Assembly (NCBI GenBank): GCA_944381475.1
Contig: CALWLH010000014.1
Coordinates: 1 to 53,478, forward strand
Direction: 5' to 3'
DNA: 53,478 nucleotides
DNA from: an uncultured Lachnospiraceae bacterium
GTDB lineage: Bacteria; Bacillota; Clostridia; Lachnospirales; Lachnospiraceae
Shown here piece by piece: positions 48,171-53,478 of this stretch. The notes under the pieces were generated by a model, which was given only the letters and a program-made list of their open reading frames with translations, had not been told where the DNA came from and searched no databases. The position numbers and the translations under genes were made by a program. Positions within the stretch are counted from its first letter, which is position 1; each line of letters opens with the position of its first letter.

Positions 48171-49898
48171 ATGGGCTACATTGAAAGCTACAATTTATGG
48201 TGTACAGATCCTTATTTTGACGAGGCGACAAAGGCGGAGCTTCTGGCGATCAAGGATGACGACAATGAGATCAAGGAGCGTTTTTACAAGGATCTGGAGT
48301 TTGGCACAGGCGGACTTCGGGGAATTCTGGGCGCAGGCTCCAACCGCATGAATATCTACACAGTAAGAAAGGCAACGCAGGGACTGGCAAACTTCATCAT
48401 TTCTCAGAATGGCCAGGACAAGGGGGTTGCCATCGCATATGATTCCAGAAGAAGATCCACAGAGTTTGCCAATGAGGCGGCGCTGTGCCTGGCCGCCAAC
48501 GGCATCAAGGCATACATTTTTCCCTCCCTTCGTCCCACGCCGGAGCTGTCCTTTGCCCTGCGGACCCTGGGCTGTATAGCCGGTATCGTTGTGACAGCCA
48601 GCCATAACCCGCCGGAGTACAACGGCTACAAGGTATACTGGGAGGACGGCGCGCAGATCACCGCCCCCAAGGACAAGGAGATCATCACAGAGGTGAATAA
48701 GATCACCGACTACAGCACCTGCAAGACGATGGACAAGGAGCGCGCATCCGTCCTGGGTCTTTACAATGTCATCGGCTTTGACATGGATGACAAGTACATC
48801 CAGGAGCTGAAGAAGCTGGTTATCAATCCGGACATCTGCCGGGAGATGGGCAAGGACATGAAGATTGTCTACACACCCTTACACGGAACCGGAAACATCC
48901 CGGCAAGAAGGGTGTTAAAGGAGATCGGCTTTGAAAACGTCTATGTTGTTCCGGAACAGGAAAAGCCCGACGGAGAGTTCCCCACGGTTTCCTACCCGAA
49001 CCCGGAGGATCCCAAGGCCTTTGCCCTGGCTCTTGCCCTGGCAAAGAAGGTGGACGCGGATCTGGTTCTGGCAACGGACCCGGATGCGGACCGCCTGGGA
49101 GTGTATGCAAAGGACTCCGCCACCGGCGAGTATGTAAGCTTTACCGGAAATATGAGCGGCTGCCTGGTTTGCGAGTATGAGCTGTCCCAGAAGAAGGCCA
49201 ACGCCGCCCTGCCTGCCAACGGCGCGGTGGTGGAGACCATCGTCACCACGGATATGTGCAAGGCCATTGCCGCAGAGTACAATATGAAGCTTATCGAGGT
49301 GCTCACAGGCTTCAAGTTCATCGGCGAGCAGATCAAGCTCTTTGAGCAGCAGAACACCTACAGCTATCAGTTTGGCTTTGAGGAGAGCTACGGCCTGCTC
49401 ATCGGAACCCACGCCCGGGACAAGGACGCCATTGTGGCGGTGATGGCCCTCTGCGAGGCTGCTGCCTACTACAAGAAGCAGGGGCTGACCCTCTGGGATC
49501 AGATGTTAAAGATCTACGAGAAGTACGGGTATTACCGCGAAGGTCTCCACACCATCACCTTAAAGGGTATGGACGGCGCGGAGAAGATCAAGGCCATGAT
49601 GGAGAGCCTTAGAAGCAATCCTGTCAAGGAGCTGGCTGGCTATCAGGTATTGAAGTTCAGGGATTACGAGAAGGATACGGTTCTGGATATGGCTGATGGA
49701 ACCACCTCCCCCACCGGACTTCCCAAGTCCAATGTCCTCTACTACGAGTTTAGCGACAACGCATGGTGCTGCGTTCGCCCCTCCGGCACGGAGCCCAAGA
49801 TCAAGTTCTATATGGGCGTCAAGGGCACATCCTTTGAGGACGCCGGGGAGAAGCTGAAGGCTCTCACAGACGGCTTTTTGGGACTGGTTGAGGAGTAA
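48171..49898 (+). CDS. pgcA: Phosphoglucomutase/phosphomannomutase (alpha-D-phosphohexomutase)
   Basis: A 575-residue four-domain phosphohexomutase interconverting glucose 1- and 6-phosphate (or mannose phosphates) for glycogen, UDP-glucose and surface polysaccharide synthesis. Signatures in order: the phosphoserine loop GIVVTASHNPPEYNGYK (Ser144), the metal loop ATDPDADRLG (near 305), the sugar loop FGFEESYGLLIG, and the phosphate-binding CCVRPSGTEPKIKFY. Its length fits the PgcA/PGM2-like branch. AGGAGG lies 8 bp before the ATG. It has its own promoter. It is followed by a dense hairpin array rather than a simple terminator. Confidence 0.96.
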   Translation: MGYIESYNLWCTDPYFDEATKAELLAIKDDDNEIKERFYKDLEFGTGGLRGILGAGSNRMNIYTVRKATQGLANFIISQNGQDKGVAIAYDSRRRSTEFANEAALCLAANGIKAYIFPSLRPTPELSFALRTLGCIAGIVVTASHNPPEYNGYKVYWEDGAQITAPKDKEIITEVNKITDYSTCKTMDKERASVLGLYNVIGFDMDDKYIQELKKLVINPDICREMGKDMKIVYTPLHGTGNIPARRVLKEIGFENVYVVPEQEKPDGEFPTVSYPNPEDPKAFALALALAKKVDADLVLATDPDADRLGVYAKDSATGEYVSFTGNMSGCLVCEYELSQKKANAALPANGAVVETIVTTDMCKAIAAEYNMKLIEVLTGFKFIGEQIKLFEQQNTYSYQFGFEESYGLLIGTHARDKDAIVAVMALCEAAAYYKKQGLTLWDQMLKIYEKYGYYREGLHTITLKGMDGAEKIKAMMESLRSNPVKELAGYQVLKFRDYEKDTVLDMADGTTSPTGLPKSNVLYYEFSDNAWCCVRPSGTEPKIKFYMGVKGTSFEDAGEKLKALTDGFLGLVEE

Positions 49899-49910
49899 AA
49901 ACAAGGAATA

Positions 49911-50098
49911 TGATATCAGGGTCCCAAGGTCATGCATGCCATGCTCGCATGGTCATGCATGACTTTGGGACCCGCAAAACAGCGAAAAGTAGCCATTTTT
50001 CGAAGAAAAATGTGCGGATTTGAGCTGTTTTAGGATTGCGAGAGTGCTTCAGCAGGTCGCAATCCGTGATATCAGGGGTCAAAATACCTTTTGACCCC
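49911..50098. repeat. Contiguous array of palindromes between pgcA and guaA
   Basis: Four structures lie head to tail with almost no gap. (1) 49919-49973: GGGTCCCAA...TTGGGACCC continuing as GTCATGCATG/CATGCATGAC and CCATG/CATGG, about 24 bp of stem. (2) 49976-50031: AAAACAGC/GCTGTTTT around CATTTTTC/GAAAAATG. (3) 50033-50065: GGATTGCGA/TCGCAATCC. (4) 50075-50098: GGGGTCAAAA/TTTTGACCCC. Units 1 and 4 are each preceded by TGATATCA. Unit 4 matches the palindrome at 5419-5440. This could be a cluster of extragenic palindromes or a structured RNA. Confidence 0.75.
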
Positions 50099-50116
50099 AA
50101 CATCAGAATATATTAC

Positions 50117-50140
50117 GAGCCCTGTTGTATGACAGGGCTC
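50117..50140. terminator. Possible terminator upstream of guaA
   Basis: GAGCCCTGT (50117-50125) pairs perfectly with ACAGGGCTC (50132-50140), followed only by TTGTC. It is the best candidate for the end of the pgcA transcript. Between it and guaA (50141-50290) I see no clear promoter and no purine riboswitch. Confidence 0.5.
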
Positions 50141-50290
50141 TTGTCACTAAAAGCTTTGCCCTGAAGGGTAAGTATTTTTGAGGATTTGTATATCACTTTT
50201 TCACCCGTTGAGGACATTAACCTTATTGTATCACCTTAGAAGGAATAATTTGTGATTGAACATATTTTAGGAAAGGAATTGCAGCGTACA

Positions 50291-51826
50291 ATGGAAAAGG
50301 TTCTGGTACTGGATTTTGGAGGACAATATAATCAGCTGATCGCAAGACGCGTCAGAGAGTGCAATGTGTACTGCGAGGTATGGCCCTACACCAAAACTTT
50401 GGAGGAGATCAAGGCCTATGAGCCCATGGGGATCATCTTCACTGGAGGCCCCAACAGCGTGTATGAGGAGACGTCTCCCCACTACGAGAAGGCTATATTC
50501 GATATGGGAGTGCCCATTCTTGGCATCTGCTACGGCTCCCAGCTGATGGCATACACCCTGGGAGGCGAGGTAAAGACAGCCCCTGTCAGCGAGTATGGCC
50601 ATACGGATGTGGAGGTTGATACGTCAGATGTGCTCTTTGAGGGTGTGTCGGAAAAAACCGTCTGCTGGATGAGCCACACGGACTATATCGCAAAGGCCCC
50701 GGAGGGCTTTAAGGTCACAGCCCACACCCCGGTATGCCCCGTTGCGGCCATGTCTAATCCTGAAAGGAAGCTCTACGCCACCCAGTTTCACCCGGAGGTG
50801 GTGCATACCAAGGAAGGTATGCAGATGCTTAAAAACTTTGTGATGAAGGTCTGCGGCTGCCATGGGGACTGGAAGATGGATTCCTTTGTGGAGACCACCA
50901 TCAAGGCCCTTCGTGAAAAAATCGGGGACGGCAAGGTGCTCTGTGCCCTCTCCGGCGGCGTGGATTCCTCTGTGGCGGCAGTGCTCCTCAGCAAGGCGGT
51001 GGGCAAGCAGCTCACCTGCGTCTTTGTGGATCACGGCCTTCTCAGGAAGAATGAGGGGGACGAGGTGGAGGCAGTGTTCGGCCCCGAGGGTCCCTACGAG
51101 CTGAACTTTATCCGGGTAAACGCCCAGGAGCGTTACTACGCAAAGCTGAAGGGCGTCACGGAGCCGGAGGAAAAGCGCAAGATTATCGGCGAGGAATTCA
51201 TCCGGGTCTTTGAGGAGGAGGCCAGGAAGATCGGCGCGGTGGATTTCCTTGTACAGGGAACCATCTATCCGGATGTGATCGAGTCCGGTCTGGGAAAGTC
51301 CGCCGTCATCAAGTCCCACCACAATGTGGGCGGCCTTCCGGACGTTGTAAACTTTAAGGAAATCATCGAGCCTCTGCGGATGCTCTTCAAGGATGAGGTG
51401 AGAAAGGCGGGCTTAGAGCTTGGCATTCCTGAGAACCTGGTATTTCGCCAGCCCTTCCCGGGCCCGGGCCTTGGCATCCGCATCATCGGGGAGGTGACCG
51501 CCGAGAAAGTGCGCATCGTCCAGGATGCGGACTGCATCTACCGGGAGGAGATCGCAAAGGCGGGCGTGGACAAGGGGCTTGGACAGTATTTCGCAGCCCT
51601 CACCAACATGCGCTCCGTGGGGGTCATGGGGGATTTCAGAACCTACGACTATGCGGTGGTTCTCCGGGCCGTCTGCACCTCGGACTTTATGACCGCGGAA
51701 AGCGCCCAGATCCCCTGGGAGGTGTTAAATAAGGTGACCAACCGTATCGTAAACGAGGTAAAGGGGGTCAACCGGGTACTCTATGACTGCACCGGGAAGC
51801 CGCCGGCGACGATTGAGTTTGAATAG
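50291..51826 (+). CDS. guaA: GMP synthase (glutamine-hydrolysing)
   Basis: A 511-residue two-domain enzyme converting XMP to GMP with ATP and glutamine. The N-terminal class I glutaminase has nucleophile Cys80 (GICYGSQ) and His167/Glu169 (QFHPEV). The ATP pyrophosphatase P-loop is [13 protein letters not shown] (about 218-230). The C-terminal dimerisation domain ends [10 protein letters not shown] chose [14 protein letters not shown] because the family starts there. An in-frame GTG at 50252 has a better-spaced AGAAGGA and would add 13 residues, so the start is not settled. The 3' end of guaA is a known integration hotspot, and an integrase gene lies just beyond. Confidence 0.96.
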   Translation: MEKVLVLDFGGQYNQLIARRVRECNVYCEVWPYTKTLEEIKAYEPMGIIFTGGPNSVYEETSPHYEKAIFDMGVPILGICYGSQLMAYTLGGEVKTAPVSEYGHTDVEVDTSDVLFEGVSEKTVCWMSHTDYIAKAPEGFKVTAHTPVCPVAAMSNPERKLYATQFHPEVVHTKEGMQMLKNFVMKVCGCHGDWKMDSFVETTIKALREKIGDGKVLCALSGGVDSSVAAVLLSKAVGKQLTCVFVDHGLLRKNEGDEVEAVFGPEGPYELNFIRVNAQERYYAKLKGVTEPEEKRKIIGEEFIRVFEEEARKIGAVDFLVQGTIYPDVIESGLGKSAVIKSHHNVGGLPDVVNFKEIIEPLRMLFKDEVRKAGLELGIPENLVFRQPFPGPGLGIRIIGEVTAEKVRIVQDADCIYREEIAKAGVDKGLGQYFAALTNMRSVGVMGDFRTYDYAVVLRAVCTSDFMTAESAQIPWEVLNKVTNRIVNEVKGVNRVLYDCTGKPPATIEFE

Positions 51827-51833
51827 TAAACAG

Positions 51834-51876
51834 AGCTTCATAAATGGCGTAAACAAGCCATTTATGGGGCTTTTTC
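51834..51876 (+). terminator. Terminator of guaA
   Basis: AGCTTCATAAATGGC and GCCATTTATGGGGCT (51857-51871) form a 15-bp stem with two G-T pairs, then TTTTCTTTT. Confidence 0.92.
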
Positions 51877-52260
51877 TTTTATCGTGATACCTATATGATA
51901 CCTGTTTGTGCAGTACCAGACATATTCTGGAATACTGCAAAAGGTATTTAAGGTATTTCTATTTCTTACAAATCTTTTTCTTTTCAAAATTTCCCATTTT
52001 ATAAAAATTCGTAATAATACTACGACTTTTATTACAAAACTCGTAATATCTCTCGGTTTTAATCATCTTTTGGATAATTTATCATTTTATGTGTGTGAGA
52101 AATCAACTACCACTAAGTTGGGTGGTAACTCCTACTGCATAGACCTAAAAAGCAGATATAGAAACGGATATTATGGTAAGGGAGCGTATCTTGTCCCCAA
52201 AAGGAGCCAGAGAGTGCATTCTCAATCATTAGATTGGGAGGTAAGCTTTACAGAGGAGGC
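51877..52260. other. AT-rich junction between guaA and the integrated element
   Basis: No convincing gene. GATACCT is repeated 11 bp apart near 51886-51903, and AAGGTATTT is tandemly duplicated near 51940-51958; such short direct repeats could be integrase arm sites. TACCAC/GTGGTA forms a small stem near 52109-52126. An open frame across the region has a composition unlike a real protein, and its second half looks like a decayed remnant. Confidence 0.4.
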
Positions 52261-52338
52261 ATGAGAACTGATTGTTTGCATTTTGCCGGTGAAAGAGAAC
52301 AGATAGTTCCTAAAATTGAGGCAGTGGCTGCTTTATAA
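52261..52338 (+). CDS. Possible 25-residue peptide at the element's left end
   Basis: ATG to TAA follows a strong AGAGGAGG, 4-5 bp upstream. The product (begins MRTDCLHFAGEREQ) is too short to classify. It may be a leader peptide or a small element gene. The next 180 bp (52339-52517) hold only a GTCCTxCGAAG repeat near 52381 and 52411 and a 33-codon frame without a ribosome site. Confidence 0.3.
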   Translation: MRTDCLHFAGEREQIVPKIEAVAAL

Positions 52339-52517
52339 TCTGATCATGGAAGTAGTGCAAAAGACCGTGGAGCAAAAAATAGTCCTACGAAGGCTAATTT
52401 TTATGAAAAGATCGTCCTGCGAAGCCGAGAAGAGAATTTTGAAATGAGCTATCATGTTTGTAGAAGGCAAATTTGAGATACATACCGGTACAGCCGGGGG
52501 AAGGAGGTGAGACACCT

Positions 52518-52703
52518 ATGGAAAAGAAGATTTTTTACAATGTTGACGAGGTGGCAGAAATGCTGTCCATATCACGTTCACACGGATACAAGATTATCCG
52601 CGAGTTAAACAGTGAGCTTCAGGAAAAGGGATACAGAACCATTACGGGTAAGGTTAGCTGTAAGTATTTTGACGAGAAGTTCTATGGTTTGCAGACAGCT
52701 TAA
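52518..52703 (+). CDS. Excisionase-like helix-turn-helix protein
   Basis: A 61-residue MerR/excisionase-type DNA-binding protein: EKKIFYNVDEVAEMLSISRSHGYKIIREL is the winged-helix recognition part, followed by a wing and tail (GYRTITGKVSCKYFDEKFYGL). Proteins like this sit directly before a tyrosine integrase gene in clostridial integrative elements and direct excision. AAGGAGGTGA lies 7 bp before the ATG, one of the strongest ribosome sites in the window. The integrase gene starts 18 bp after the stop. Confidence 0.82.
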   Translation: MEKKIFYNVDEVAEMLSISRSHGYKIIRELNSELQEKGYRTITGKVSCKYFDEKFYGLQTA

Positions 52704-52721
52704 GGAAGGAGAGTGAAGCAA

Positions 52722-53478
52722 ATGGCTGCTTACAAGGATGAAGAGAGGGGAACATGGTATGTTTCTTTTCACTACAATGATTGGACAGGCAAGAACAGAA
52801 GGAAGCTGAAAAGAGGATTTAAGACCCGTAAGGAGGCACTGGAGTGGGAGCAGAAGTTCCGACTCCAGCAGGCAACCAGTCTGGATATGGATTTCGGTTC
52901 CTTTTACAGGATTTATGAGGATGACCTTAAGCCCAAGCTGAAACTGAATACCTGGAAGACAAAGGACACCATATTTAGGAACAGGATTTTACCTTATTTC
53001 AAGGATAAGAAGATGAATGAAATCAGTCCGGCTGACATTATCAAATGGCAGAATGCGATTATGAAGCTTAAAACACCGGATGGAAAACCGTTTAAGCCCA
53101 CTTATCTGAAAACCATTCAGTCGGAGCTTTCGGCACTGTTTAACCATGCCATAAGATTTTATAATCTGCCGGATAATCCCGTGAAGAAAGCCGGAACCAT
53201 CGGAAAGGGAAAAGCGGATGAAATGGAATTCTGGACGGAAGAGGAATATCTGAAATTCATTGAACAGGTAAAAGATAAATCCGTATCCTATTATGCGTTT
53301 CAGGTGCTTTACTGGTGTGGTTTAAGAAGTGGAGAACTTCTTGCGCTTACTGCAGCGGATATTGATGTGGAGGGCAAGGTAATACACATTAATAAATCCT
53401 ACCAGAGAATTGACGGGGAGGATATCATCACCGATCCAAAGACACCGAAAAGCAGGAGGGATATTGTGATGCCGGATT
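52722..53478 (+). CDS. int: Tyrosine recombinase/integrase (3' end outside window)
   Basis: About 252 residues are visible. An AP2-like arm-binding domain (about 1-45: GTWYVSFHYNDWTGKNRRKL, GFKTRKEALEWEQ) is followed by a SAM-like core-binding domain (about 55-165) and the start of the catalytic domain, with the first catalytic Arg in YWCGLRSGELLALT and the beta-hairpin Lys in DPKTPKSRRDIV. The His-x-x-Arg and Tyr motifs lie beyond the window. This is the Tn916-like integrase subfamily found in integrative conjugative elements and prophages. AAGGAAGGAG lies about 10 bp before the ATG. Position and orientation suggest that the window's right edge enters a mobile element that used guaA as its target. 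Confidence 0.92.
   Translation, partial: MAAYKDEERGTWYVSFHYNDWTGKNRRKLKRGFKTRKEALEWEQKFRLQQATSLDMDFGSFYRIYEDDLKPKLKLNTWKTKDTIFRNRILPYFKDKKMNEISPADIIKWQNAIMKLKTPDGKPFKPTYLKTIQSELSALFNHAIRFYNLPDNPVKKAGTIGKGKADEMEFWTEEEYLKFIEQVKDKSVSYYAFQVLYWCGLRSGELLALTAADIDVEGKVIHINKSYQRIDGEDIITDPKTPKSRRDIVMPD

Noticed and set aside
50141-50290. Purine riboswitch upstream of guaA
   Set aside because: I looked for the conserved purine aptamer blocks (TATA...GTTTC/CTACC...GACTA) and did not find them.
51908-52264. A 118-codon frame between guaA and the integrase
   Set aside because: No ribosome site. The first half is Phe/Leu/Asn-rich, as expected for AT-rich non-coding DNA. It may include a decayed gene remnant but not a working gene.

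Overview
The window looks like about 53 kb of a spore-forming Lachnospiraceae (Clostridium cluster XIVa type) chromosome. The evidence is a spore germination protease gene (gpr), Gram-positive sigma-A promoters, strong AGGAGG ribosome sites, a TelA/XpaC pair, LCP and CapA surface proteins, a fructose PTS, and protein sequences of clostridial character. I saw no rRNA, tRNA or CRISPR array. Base composition is fairly GC-rich and even, except for two AT-rich stretches: about 12.5-14.9 kb, and the right end beyond guaA.

Layout. 0-9 kb: a partial PlsC acyltransferase, malQ and gpr on the minus strand; then rpsT, an orphan peptide-binding lipoprotein, divergent XRE regulator and NYN nuclease genes, a D-2-hydroxyacid dehydrogenase and a histidine-phosphatase/DUF6171 fusion. 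9-12.4 kb: a small ribbon-helix-helix protein, a GIY-YIG protein, acylphosphatase and a monomeric aconitase-family hydratase. 12.4-15 kb: an AT-rich islet with a secreted C39-like cysteine protease and a membrane-anchored beta-propeller-like protein. 15-17 kb: a DeoR regulator with a visible operator, and degV behind a possible leader peptide. 17.4-22.2 kb: a surface-glycan module (UDP-galactopyranose-mutase-like flavoprotein, GT-C-like membrane protein, LCP ligase). 22.2-24.1 kb: FMN-riboswitch-controlled ribU, and a YigZ protein. 24.4-27.4 kb: fruK-fruA behind a phased operator array. 27.5-32.8 kb: a ClpX paralogue, a Csp-like subtilase and an FGGY sugar kinase. 33-37 kb: CapA, XpaC and TelA, the last two separated by a palindromic repeat element. 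37-44.7 kb: a cold-shock gene, PlsC overlapping a circularly permuted GH3 glucosidase, then a three-gene operon (HAD phosphatase, LicC-like nucleotidyltransferase, nucleotidyltransferase-PLP enzyme fusion) behind a riboswitch-like leader. 44.8-47.9 kb: a three-gene ABC-2 exporter operon on the minus strand. 48-51.8 kb: phosphoglucomutase and guaA, separated by a dense array of hairpins. 51.9-53.5 kb: the left end of an integrated element (excisionase-like protein and tyrosine integrase) next to the 3' end of guaA.

Functional themes. Several units point to cell-surface polymer work: PlsC, the UGM-like/GT-C/LCP set, CapA, phosphoglucomutase, and the nucleotidyltransferase-PLP operon. My best candidate for an undescribed system is that last operon (41.4-44.7 kb). 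I infer that it makes and activates a small amino-alcohol phosphate, under a compact structured leader RNA whose core resembles a cobalamin riboswitch. The second candidate is the C39 protease/propeller islet. The intergenic DNA is also unusual, with a shared GGGGTC...GACCCC palindrome family, a 22-bp perfect inverted repeat with 29-bp direct repeats, and a promoter nested inside a terminator hairpin. All functional assignments come from reading motifs by eye; no searches were run.
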